64,000 nt of DNA. Origin: Mycocentrospora acerina. Taxonomy: Eukaryota; Ascomycota; Dothideomycetes; Pleosporales. Positions 1-9,663 of the stretch are shown here, piece by piece; the stretch's first letter is position 1; the number at the start of each line of letters is the position of its first letter. The DNA lies in assembly GCA_022701365.1 (NCBI GenBank), contig JAKUHH010000201.1, positions 930,001 to 994,000 on the forward strand. The letters are read 5' to 3'. The translations under genes were made by a program, and so were the position numbers. The notes under the pieces were generated by a model that was not told the DNA's origin, did not search any database, and was given only the letters and a program-made list of their open reading frames with translations.

Positions 1-526
1 AGGTAGGATGCGTTTGCTTTTTGATGCTCAACCCAACGTCTGGGCTGACCATCGACGAGCCACGGTTCTACATGCAGCGCTTCTGCTCTGAACATTACAT
101 GAAGCGACATGGGGTATTATTGCTCTGTCTCCACGTAACTCATGCATCCTAAACAGCTAGCATACCGATTATACAAAGCTTTTCTGAAGTTCTTCGCAAA
201 TCAACCAGCGTGCTCGAAACCAAGTTGCAGGGTGTCGACCACAGGGCGTGGTCGAGGACTCGCAGTGCATGTCGCCCCACGTAAGCTCAAGCTTACCAAT
301 TCTACTAATGATGTATTGAGCAGGTGGTTTAGCAAATATGAGCGAATCAGTTTGTACTCTGAAGCTGGTTTCCTTGGTGAAGCCAACGCACCCTAGTTTG
401 TGACAAGATGCATCTACACGACATTGATGTCACTATAGGAGGCAGCCTCATTAGTGGCTCTGTCTCCCAGATTTAAATACCTGGTTAGTCTTCTGCAACT
501 TGTTAAGCATCACAAAACAAAACAAA
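1..526. other. Left-edge non-coding region
   Basis: No gene was recognised here. Short open frames exist on both strands but none resembles a protein family or has convincing splice signals. The right end is the promoter and 5' leader of the MFS transporter: a TATA-like atttaaata lies at 471-479, and the leader ends in an A-rich CAAAACAAAACAAAATG context. Confidence 0.5.
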
Positions 527-1897
527 ATGTCAGCAACATACACAAGCACGCAACTTGACGACCTCTCTCACCAGACTCATCCCGAACTTCATGCCAACAC
601 TGGCAGTACTTCTACAATCTACCAGCACACTCAACATTCCACTGGGCTAGATGCTTACGATGAACCGCCACCCACCGCCGCAGAAGCGATTCCTGATGGC
701 GGGTACGGCTGGACCGTCGTTGCCGCGTGTTCATTCCTCCTTTTCTGGATCAACGGCTACACAACTGCCTGGGGAGTATTGCAAACCGCGATTGTGAAAT
801 CCCCGCATTTGCACACCAACGTGCGAACCATAACATTTGTTGGAAGTCTATACATGGCATGCATGGTTGCGTTCGGGATCGCGTCGATCCGAGTTATGAG
901 GTTATTTGGCATCCGGTATGCGGCTCTTGCAGCAACCACCGTGTTCGGGCTAGGACTCATAGCCACGAGTTTTACATTGGAGCACCTGAGCGGGTTGTTT
1001 TGTGTTGCAGGAGTGCTTGTTGGAGTCGGAACATCTCTCCTGTACACCGCAACCAACAGCTTGCCATTGCAGTACTTTAGCACCAAGCTCGGGATTGCGA
1101 ATGGCCTTGTCAAGGCTGGCGGTGGTGTAGGGGCAACCGTACTGCCGCTCGCGGCACAGGCGCTTATCGACAAATTTGGACTACAGTGGACGTTTCGTGT
1201 CTTCGGCATCCTGATATTGGCCACTGGTATCCCGTGTGCGTTGGTACTCAAGGAGCGCACAGCAGCTGGAGCCCTCTCAAGGTTCGATTGGTCACTGTTA
1301 AAAAACGTGCCCTTTTTGACGTTGACCATGGCTGGTGCCGTCGGAGTGTTCGCGCTCTTCGTACCGCCTTTTTTTCTACCACTTTTTGCGAGCTCGCTTG
1401 GTTTGTCGGCGTCAACTGGTGCAGGCTTGGTTGGTGGGTTTGGCGCCTCCACGGCAGTGGGTCGTATCTTGGGCGGATGGATGTGTGATCGAATCGGTGC
1501 TTTGAACACGATGCTGATTACCTGCCTGATCAATTCTCTCAGCATGTTAGCAATATGGCCAGTAAGTACATCACTGCCTCCTCTCTTCATCTTCGCCATC
1601 GTCAACGGATGTGCAAATGGCAGCTTTTTTGTCGGTTTGCCTACTGCAGTAGCCGGAATCGCACCACACTCTGCAGCAGCATCGATAAGCTTAATGGTCT
1701 CTTTTTGGACTCCAGGATACCTTTTGGGAGCGCCGCTAGCAGGAATTCTAATAGAGGCAACTGGAGCGGCAGAGTCCACGTCTATCAAACCATACCGAGC
1801 AGCTATTTTCTATGCTGCTGGTGTAGGTGTCCTGGCTACATTTCTGATTGTAGTCTCGCGGCTACGAGTAAACACAAAGTTGATTAAGAAAGTGTAA
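527..1897 (+). CDS. MFS monocarboxylate-type transporter
   Basis: A 456-residue, intronless major facilitator protein. After a polar N-terminal tail comes DGGYGW at residues 57-62, the signature of the monocarboxylate porter (MCT/Mch) family, and then about twelve hydrophobic segments. The central loop between helices 6 and 7 holds a short charged stretch around KERTAAG, and a GRILGGWMCDRIG motif follows in the second half. By family it should sit in the plasma or vacuolar membrane and move a small organic acid or related solute; the substrate cannot be read from sequence. The chosen start is the first ATG (527) in an A-rich context; the open frame extends 9 codons upstream only from a TTG. 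The gene is convergent with the SprT protease gene to its right. Confidence 0.85.
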   Translation: MSATYTSTQLDDLSHQTHPELHANTGSTSTIYQHTQHSTGLDAYDEPPPTAAEAIPDGGYGWTVVAACSFLLFWINGYTTAWGVLQTAIVKSPHLHTNVRTITFVGSLYMACMVAFGIASIRVMRLFGIRYAALAATTVFGLGLIATSFTLEHLSGLFCVAGVLVGVGTSLLYTATNSLPLQYFSTKLGIANGLVKAGGGVGATVLPLAAQALIDKFGLQWTFRVFGILILATGIPCALVLKERTAAGALSRFDWSLLKNVPFLTLTMAGAVGVFALFVPPFFLPLFASSLGLSASTGAGLVGGFGASTAVGRILGGWMCDRIGALNTMLITCLINSLSMLAIWPVSTSLPPLFIFAIVNGCANGSFFVGLPTAVAGIAPHSAAASISLMVSFWTPGYLLGAPLAGILIEATGAAESTSIKPYRAAIFYAAGVGVLATFLIVVSRLRVNTKLIKKV

Positions 1898-2437
1898 CGT
1901 AGATTTTCTAGTTAGAAGCAGGATTGAAAAAAAGGCGAAAAGAATACCCTGCGAATCACAAATTTTTCTCTCTCTGCTTCAATGAAAAAATCTACATCTG
2001 GGTGCTGCTTTGCCGTTCTAAAACTAAATAGTCCTCAAACTCCCATTAGCCCTCTCATACCAAATAAAAACCACATGTTTGAATTGGCTTTGTCATTCTC
2101 TGTTTCGCGGACTTGATTGCCAGGGTACATGCAATACCTACGTTATTATTGTGGGGGAAAGCTTCGAAATAAACGATACTAGAGCACAGCACAGCATGGC
2201 ACGGTACGAAGTTGGCTTGATATGGAGGGTGAGTGATGAAGAAGAAGAAGGAGCCGTTTCATTCGTACAAAAGTATTTGTTGTGATACCGCGTAATTTGC
2301 GCCTGTGCAAAGATGCATCTGAATGGACCCCGTCCGTCGTTATGAGCGTGCAATGACAGCAAAGGTCAGCCAACGCCAAAGAAACCCCAGCTAGTCAATC
2401 AGTCAATCAATCAGTCAGTCAATCAATCAATCAATCA
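1898..2437. other. Convergent intergenic region
   Basis: This is the 3' space between the MFS transporter and the SprT-like protease. It has A-rich runs just after the transporter stop that could serve polyadenylation, no recognisable gene, and a tetranucleotide repeat next to the protease stop codon. Confidence 0.5.
2393..2437. repeat. TCAA/TCAG tetranucleotide repeat
   Basis: About eleven tandem copies of agtcaatc-type units (TCAA with some TCAG) directly abut the stop codon of the SprT-like gene, so they would be transcribed as the start of its 3' UTR. Seen directly in the sequence. Confidence 0.85.
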
Positions 2438-4903
2438 TTAAATCGTCAATCCCCCAAGTGCCTCCTCCAACCCCCCACTGACGTCCTTCAACCCAGCAGC
2501 GCCTGCACTACTCCCCTTCTTCGTCTCCCTGTACTCCCTTGCCACAACCTCCATTACCCTCCCCATCTGCGCATCCTTCCCTTGGGCCTCCAACTCCGCC
2601 TTTACTCTCTTGAAATTGGCCTTGACAAAAACCTGATACTCACCCATCTCCTTCTTGCCCTCCTTTGCGCCGCCCGCCGAAGCACCAGCACCAGCACCCC
2701 TAGGCGTGGGTTTTGTCTGCGCCAACCTGCCTTTGCACCGACCACATGAGTGCTTCTCTGGGTCGACAGACTTGCTATGTCTCTTGAACTCGTACCCGCA
2801 AGCTACGCACTCCCAGATGTATTTGTACTCGATCTGGTACGAGTGCTTGGTCGTGACCTCGACTTCAAGATGCGCAAATGCAGCAGTCGCTTTGCGGCCC
2901 CAGGACTTGAATTCCGCGCCGTGGGGGTTGTTGCGCACGTTGCTTACCATGAAGGTGGTGAGGTGGCAGAATTCGTGTGCGAGGACGTTGTAGAGACGGG
3001 ATTCGTCGTCGATGACTTTCTCGGCGAGCTCGATCGAGCAGTGGTGGAGGATCTCGAGACGGAAGTCGGTGGGGAGGGGTCCAGTGCGGATGCGCAGTTG
3101 CTCGCGTCGCCAGTTAGCGCGGCCGGCGGTTGTTTTGAGTGTTTTGGACCAGACGAGCTTTATACCGCCGGTAGAGGCAGAGAGGGCAGCGATTTGACCA
3201 GAGGCGATGGTAGTGTCGAGGGTGGTGAGGAAAGAGGCGGCGAGGGCATGTTTGCGGGCTGCAAAGTCTTTCCTTTGGGCGCGGATTTCTTTTGCAGTAG
3301 GCTCTGATGCTGTGTTTTTGGTTTGACTGGTGACCCGTTTCGCAGCTGGCTTCTTTTTTGGACTTGTGATAGGATTGGGAGGTTTGATGTCTTCACCGCT
3401 GCTACTGTCTTCTAGGTTTACGCCTTCCATCATTTTGACAATGTCCTCGCGCCATTTCTGCTTCTTGGGCGATACGAGCGGTTTTGATGGCGAGTGAGTA
3501 TCGTTCCAGTTGTTTACTACTTCAGCATTCCAGAAGGCATCGAGACTCGGGCGCAAATCTGATGCTTTCGGCAGGGAGGGCTTCTTTTTGGAGGGCGAAA
3601 CGAGTTTTGACGGACTAGTAAGAGGGGATGGGGGTGTTCTGGGACGTGTAAGAGGGGGTGCTTTGCATGGAGAACGGTGTTTGGTGGGTGTTGGAGAGCT
3701 GAATAACATGTTAGCACGGTCGCTACGCAAGGCGCTTCCAGACAGGACATACTGGCCTCTCAAAGGCCTGGGGTGGTCCAGCAGATGGTGGGATCGGGAG
3801 GTGACATACTACGTGAGCACCGCCAAAGGAGCATTCGAATCCGAACTTGCAGGTCGAGAGGATGCCGCGAAAGAAGTTGTTCTGACTCGGTCTGGTGGTG
3901 GAAGAATGAAAGAAGCAGGAGGCTCAGGCGAGTCTGTCAGGTCAATGACTTCCTGCGCCCAGTTGGATATTGTGCTATGGCCCTTCCTGAATGGCGGGCG
4001 CATGGAAACAAGGGGCTGTGGCTCCTCCTTTGCTGGCTCCCTGATGGCCTCGTCCTCCATAGACTCTGGAGAGGGCAGATGGGTGCGCCTCTTTGTTTCT
4101 TCGAGCGGATCTTCGTCCTCTTCATCCTCAGTGTCAGACTGGACAACCCGACTCCGTACTTGGCGTTGCCTCTGTCTGACAAAGACAACTGGCTCATCGT
4201 CATCTTCATCGTCTTCTTCACTTTCAGTGCGTTCCTCAACCTCATGGTCTTGATCTTGAACTTGAGCTTGAACTTGCTCCGGTGCAGCATCCTGCTCATC
4301 TCCACACCAAAGACTTGTCTCCGCCTCCTCGTCTACGTCCATATCCACATCCAGGTCCACGACCCCTTTCTTAGCCATCTCCACTTCCACATGCTCTTCC
4401 CTCCTCTCCTCCGGCTCCCCTACAACATCAATTCTCCCCTTAGTCTTATTCACTCTCCTCCCAGCCACACTCTTCGCCAAACTCTTCGCATACATCAACC
4501 GCTGCTTCTTAACCACATCGATATCCGCCGTCCCGCTCCTAACCCTCCTCTCCTTCCTATCCTTCTTCTCGGGGCTCGCCAGACTCTCATCGCTCAGTTT
4601 CCGCAGTAGCCGGCTGTTACTCCCAATTGGTCCCAGGACGCGCTGTTTGCGCGGGCTCAGAGCCTTCTGTGGAGACGGTGCCTTTGGCTTGAACGTCGTG
4701 TTTTCAGAGTCTTGGAAGGATGTGTCCATGTATCGTAGTTCGCGTCTTGGCGTCTTTGGTGCATGTAACGGGTTGTAGTCGTCTTCTTGAGCCGACGTCG
4801 ATCGGACCTCATGAGTCGTCTTTTGCGGACTCATCTGGGTGTGTGCTGTCTGTGGTGTAGTGGTAGTCGATTGATTTGCGCTTGGCACGCGTAAACGGGC
4901 CAT
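2438..4903 (-). CDS. GCNA/Spartan-like SprT-domain protein with HMG-like tail
   Basis: Two exons (4903-3813 and 3698-2438) joined by a 114-nt intron with donor GTAGTATGT, branch GTGCTAACATG and acceptor TTCAG. Phase matches exactly and gives 783 residues. The first 500 or so residues are acidic, Ser/Pro-rich and disordered. The SprT zinc-protease domain follows, with HEFCH near residues 605-609 and a Cys4 zinc ribbon (C661, C664, C682, C685). A basic HMG-box-like tail (about 712-750, YQVFVKANFKRVKAEL) comes last. This order matches fission yeast C19G7.04 and the animal GCNA/ACRC family, nuclear proteases linked to DNA-protein crosslink repair. The catalytic His and Glu are intact. Role in this fungus is inferred from family. 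Confidence 0.85.
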
Positions 4904-5523
4904 GTTGGCGGTAGATATATGCCTCGCTTTGCTATGTGTAAGGATATGGGAGATGTATAAGATAGACAGAGAGCGTATCCAACGTATTTAGTGTCGTAAG
5001 TTTACCAAAAAGATAATGGGCGAACAGAATTACGATTTGACATTCGGAATGTTTGTGTTGTGGGCTCTCCGCCCCCGTTGTCTGGGAGATCAACCATCGA
5101 TCACGTGCTTTCCACCACCATCCTTGAATACCAGGGATGCTGGCAATATGTTCAGGGGAAATGTCCAGCTGACAAGGATTTGAATAAATATCACTACGAC
5201 TAGAGCAATCATGTACGACTTGAAAACCGCGGCAACACGGGTTCCAAGGACTGACATTTCATTAAAAGAATGGGTTTCAATTTTACTAACATCATCTACG
5301 CCTCTTTTTCATCCAACTCTCAACCACATCTCCCATACCTCCAAACATGCACATCTACATTCAAGCTCTGCGCTAGCCTGAAGATGCATCCTCATGTGAG
5401 CATTCATTAAACGCACCGCCGAATAATAATGCAGGACGACGAGTTCATCGCAAAGGCGCACACCGATGATCAGATCCGGCAGATGGAGTTCTCCAATCTG
5501 CCTGCGACATAGTCCAAAGGCTC
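4904..5523. other. Promoter of SprT gene / 3' space of eIF2A
   Basis: A 620-bp gap between two minus-strand genes. The left part is the SprT gene promoter. A tiny plus-strand open frame at 5430-5513 is discussed as a finding. Nothing else was recognised. Confidence 0.4.
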
Positions 5524-7913
5524 CTAACCCACAAAGCCCAAGCCACTCAGCTCCTTGCGGATCGATGCTTCAGTGGCAATCTTCTTGACCTGAGTATCCT
5601 CCAGCTTCTCGCCGCCAGCCTGCCTCATTTTGAGCTCGTCGATCGCACGGACCTTCTTGAGCAGACCACGAATCTTCTTGTCTTGGGGGTTGCCTCCATC
5701 GCCGGGGCTGGTGACGGTAAGATCTGGTGCTGGGCCACGGTTCTCAGTTTGGATCTGGGGAGGCGCCTGGTTGGGGCCGGCACGTTGCTGAGGGTGCTGA
5801 GGGTGCTGAGGATGCTGAGGATGCTGAGGTTGCTGACCCAAGTTCTGTCGGTGATGACCTTCGCGTCCAGCCTGACGGTGAGGGCTGTTGCCGTAGTCGC
5901 GCTGATGGCTAGGACTCCTTCCAGTCTGGTTGCCGTAATTTCCGTTCTTGTTGTGTTCACGCTGACGGCGCTCGGGGCTTCGAGCGGGTCCAGACGGGGC
6001 GTTGATGCCATCCGCACCAAGGTTGGCAGCCTTCTCTGCAACCTCGCGAGCCTTCTTAGCCTCCCGCTTCTTTTTGTTCTTCAAAGCTGCCTTTGACAGC
6101 TCTCCATCGCCTTCGCCAGTGCCAGACAAGCTGACACCACCGCCGGGAGCGGCACCCGGAGGAAGAGTCTCAACGGTCTCCGCTCCAGGTACCTCGCGGC
6201 GGCGAGGCTTTCCAAATCCATTCTGGAATCCCACATTGGTGGAAGACACTCCCGTGTTGAGGTAGGCAGCACCACCCTCATCCTCACGCTTGAACAGGAG
6301 AGGTGTAGATGTTCCTCGTGCTCCAGGGGGTCGGTACGCACCGGCAGGTTTCGAGGGCGTCTTTTGTGTGCTGAGGAATGTAGCAGCCGAGGGATGAGGA
6401 ACTGGTGCAACTAGCGCATTGTCCAACGGGTGCGTCGCAGTCGACTGCGGTCGCCAGGTGACGTGATAAAGTTCCGTCATTGGCTCGTAGTACATCAGAC
6501 CTCCGCTCACATGGTAGATGCGAATTCCATTGTCAACACGGAGACGCGGGCTAGTGATGGCTGTAAGAATGTGCTTGCCATCGGGGCTCCATTCGCAGTA
6601 GGTGCAGTTGGACGCCTTGACAGTGCACACTTTGGCGTAGTTCTTCTCGAGGTCGTAAATGTCCATATCACCAGCCAAGTTGCCAAAGCCGGCCACGATG
6701 ACGAAGCGTCCGTGGGGAGAGAAGTTGATGGTGTTTCGCGGGCCCAGGTCGAAATTGTGCTGGGGAACGGCGCGGTGGTTGAAAATGGTAATCTTCGCTG
6801 GCATGTAGCCGTACACGACACCAAATTCGTTCGAGTTTGGCGACCAAGAGACGTCGTGGATTGGCCCCTCCTTGTCAAGCTGAATGCGCGAATCGAATGT
6901 GCCGTTTGCGCTCAGAATGTACAAGTTCGTCTCGCCGTAGTAGCTCTTGTTCGTCTTGTCGACCTCGGTCTGTGCAAGGACGATCAGGCTGGTGCCCAAG
7001 TTGTTCCACTTCAGCTGGACCTTGTCGCTCTTAAAGAAAGTCTTCTGTCCCACGGGAGAGGTGAACTGAGGCACTTGGAATACCTTGACTGAGGCAGGCA
7101 TACCCTACTCAGTAGTTAGCTTTTGCTCGCAATCTTTCTGATGCTGCAAAACTTGCCTTGCGCTCTGGGACAAAAACAGCAACTGAATGGTTTTTGCCAG
7201 GCGACAGCGCGAAGTCTGTCACTCCCTCGACGCGGAGTCTGTTCCAAGGAGCACGCAGATCCCCCGACTGGTAGAACTGCACCTCGTTTGTTACAACGCG
7301 GGCGCAGTACTTCTCGTCCGAGGTATACTGTAGATTCCAGCCGGTCTGGTTCTTCTGCACGTATTCGCCAACGACAGACCGCTCCTGCTCGGGCTCATCC
7401 GAGACGGTCCTCCAGACCTTCAGATTCTTGGTGGCATTGCCGTCTTCTTCCTTTGTGGGTCGTTGCCAGGTGATGATGAAGGTCCCCAGGGGCGAGAACC
7501 CCAGCTCGAAGACGTTTGGTGTGGGGAGTGTGGTGATGACGTGACCAGCCGATGCGTCGATTACCGAAACCCTGCGCAATCAGGGGTTAGCCAGGCTCGG
7601 TGCGATGTTGGAAGGGCGCAAGGGCGATTGAGGGGGCTTACTGTTCGGGAGACGCCCATGCAAAGTACTTGCTGTCAGGCGAGTAGCAGCAGCAGCGCAG
7701 GTTGCCTTCAGGCCTGTGGGTATGAGTCAGCGTGCGAGTGCGACCGAGTGCAGGCGGGCGTGGTACCGCTCAAAGCCCGGCAGCGGCTCGTAGACGGGAG
7801 CCGCATTGAAGACGCCGACGCCCTTGGAGGTGCGATCTACACATTCAGTCAGCCTGGGCGCGGCGCGGGGCGTGTGCGGCCGACTCACAAGCCAGCTGTG
7901 TGGGAGCCGCCAT
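5524..7913 (-). CDS. Eukaryotic translation initiation factor 2A (eIF2A)
   Basis: Five exons: 7913-7889, 7836-7767, 7713-7642, 7571-7157 and 7104-5524, encoding 720 residues. The start is the ATG at 7913; the first exon is only 25 nt. Protein segments fit eIF2A: QLAYRTSKGVGVF at the N-terminus, PEGNLRCCCYSPDSKYFAW in the first blades, and the eIF2A core with WSPNSNEF, NTINFSPHGRFV and WSPDGKHIL repeats that build a WD-type propeller. The C-terminus is basic and Gln/Pro-rich with a short QHP repeat and ends in a charged helix. By family it is a cytoplasmic, non-eIF2 factor implicated in alternative initiator-tRNA delivery. Three introns are ordinary GT-AG; the last (7156-7105) has a GC donor (AAG|GCAAGT). 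It is required for continuity (VPERKGMPASVKVF). The gene is divergent from ureidoglycolate lyase. Confidence 0.93.
5793..5840. repeat. In-frame QHP-coding tandem repeat in eIF2A
   Basis: About five 9-nt units (ctgagggtg/ctgaggatg on the plus strand) encode a QPQHPQHPQHP-type run in the disordered C-terminal part of eIF2A. The units are nearly identical, so copy number is likely to vary. Confidence 0.8.
7105..7156 (-). other. GC-AG intron of eIF2A
   Basis: A 52-nt intron beginning GCAAGT after AAG, with an internal GCTAACTAC branch-like site and ending TAG. No GT donor nearby keeps both the reading frame and the conserved peptide. AAG|GCAAGT is the usual extended consensus of GC donors. Confidence 0.8.
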
Positions 7914-8654
7914 GACTAGTCAAAGTCACAGTAGGAGGGTACAGAGGAGGCGTGGGCGGGCAGGGTGCTGGTGGTCGCGAGTCTGGCTCAGAGGCTGAGA
8001 TTGTGCGTGGGATGGCGGGTTGTGGCTAAGACTGTGACTTGGGACACGTCGGATATTTCGAGTGTGACGTAGCGTAGTCCGTGGGGATTTTGACTGGCCC
8101 GGAGTGGATGCAGACTGTGGGGCGCACGCAGCGGCGGCGGGGAGAGGCGGAGAGGGCGAAGGGGAGGAGAGGGAGAGCACGGCGGGCTATTGAAGGGGGA
8201 CCGTGTGACGAGCGCAGTCGACGGTGAAGGGCACAGCCTCGCAACGAGAAATCCGTGTTGCGAACGCGCTACGGCCGGAAAAACTGCTCGGGCGCAGCTC
8301 CCAGGCCAATAACGCCGTGTGAAGCATGTGTTTGCAGACACGCGACTCAATGGCTGCATGGCCGCCTGCCCGAGACGCGTCTCCTCTGCGCACCCGACGG
8401 GCGACGTTGTCGTTGCTGCCGCGTCCTGGCCAGCAAAGCCGCACGCCGCACGCCGCAAACCGCAGGCCCGCCTGGTGGACTGTGTCGTCTAGCCGGCCAG
8501 CCCTACCCGTCGCTCGCGCCCGTCCCATCAGCTCGTTATCGCTATCTTAGCGTCGCGTCGCCTCGAACCTCGGGAGCTGCAGCCATAACCATGCCATTCC
8601 CCCAACAGTGCCCTCTGCGTCCCCCATTCTCTGCTCCCCTCCCAGCACGCCAAG
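7914..8654. promoter_or_regulatory. Divergent promoter region, eIF2A / ureidoglycolate lyase
   Basis: A 741-bp GC-rich gap between two divergent start codons. It holds no recognisable gene. An ATG at 8591 opens a short frame that overlaps the lyase start (see findings). Confidence 0.5.
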
Positions 8655-9623
8655 ATGCCGCCGTCCATGCCCTCGCCCTCGATCCGCATCCCCATTGAGC
8701 TGCTCACCCCCACCGCCTTCTCCCAATTCGGCACCGTCATTGAAAACCCCTCCACCGCGCCCTCGTCCAAGCTGCCCATCCCCAACCGCGTCCCTGTGCC
8801 CTCTGCCGTCCACGCAAACCAGGGCTCTGCGACCAAGTATCTCAATGTCACGCACATGTCCAACCTCTACAGCCTCGCGCCGAGCAAGAAGCCCGCAAAG
8901 GCCGTGATGAACATGTTCGTCTGCTCGCCGCGGGACCTGCGCGCCCACGAGCCGAGCCAGAGCATCCCCTCGTCGTGGGGAGACCTAGAGCTCGACGACG
9001 AAGACGATGACGGCAACGGCTCGCTTGCCAAGCAGCTGCTGGACGTTGGGATCCTGGAGCGCCATCCCTTCACCACGCAGACGTTCATCCCCATGGGTCT
9101 GGGCGCGCAGGACAAACACACGCAGTACCTGGTCATCGTTGCGCCGACGCTGCCAGCTAGTGCATCACGCAGGCGCACGGGGCGACCGCCGCCGTATCCC
9201 GTGCCTGAGACGCAGAAGAAGAAGAGCTTTAGGGACATCTTCTCCAGAGCGAGACCGCCGCTGTACGCAAATGATTTGGCTGCGCCGCCTTCGTCGCAGA
9301 TTGCGCGTCTGCATCCTTCGGCAAGGCCAAAGGGTCCAGGCCTGCCGGATCTGAAGAACCTTCGTGCTTTTGTCGCGACGGGCGCTCAGGCTGTTACCTA
9401 TGGGGCTGGGACGTGGCATGCGCCCATGGTTGTGATTGGAGACCGGCCTATTGACTTTGTGGTTGTGCAGTTTGCAAACGACGTCGGTCTTGAAGACTGC
9501 CAGGAGATTCTCTTGCAGCCGCAGGGCACTGCAAAGGAGGGCATTGTGGTCACTGTGGATAGTGATTCCTCAGGCAGAGTGCAGGTCAAGGCCGGCGTGG
9601 GGTCAGTCAGAGCAAAACTGTAA
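8655..9623 (+). CDS. DAL3: Ureidoglycolate lyase (allantoin degradation)
   Basis: A 322-residue single-exon protein of the ureidoglycolate lyase family, which splits ureidoglycolate into glyoxylate and urea at the end of purine/allantoin catabolism. Family marks include LTPTAFSQFGTVIEN near the N-terminus, LERHPFTTQTFIPMG in the middle, and the C-terminal cupin part with YGAGTWHAPMVVIG and DFVVVQFAN. It is longer than yeast Dal3 (about 195 residues) because of a Gly/Asp/Glu-rich loop near residues 114-121 and a basic insertion near residues 170-215 (RRRTGRPPPYP to PLYANDL). The chosen ATG at 8655 is followed by a second in-frame ATG at 8667. Its stop lies only 40 bp from the stop of the convergent kelch gene. 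Confidence 0.88.
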   Translation: MPPSMPSPSIRIPIELLTPTAFSQFGTVIENPSTAPSSKLPIPNRVPVPSAVHANQGSATKYLNVTHMSNLYSLAPSKKPAKAVMNMFVCSPRDLRAHEPSQSIPSSWGDLELDDEDDDGNGSLAKQLLDVGILERHPFTTQTFIPMGLGAQDKHTQYLVIVAPTLPASASRRRTGRPPPYPVPETQKKKSFRDIFSRARPPLYANDLAAPPSSQIARLHPSARPKGPGLPDLKNLRAFVATGAQAVTYGAGTWHAPMVVIGDRPIDFVVVQFANDVGLEDCQEILLQPQGTAKEGIVVTVDSDSSGRVQVKAGVGSVRAKL

Positions 9624-9663
9624 AGCTGTATGTTCAAAGTACATCAAATATTCCAATACTAAT

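Noticed and set aside
757..1788. 343-codon antisense open frame across the MFS transporter
   Set aside because: It is opposite a clear 12-helix transporter, lacks domain character and is a shadow of that gene's codon use.
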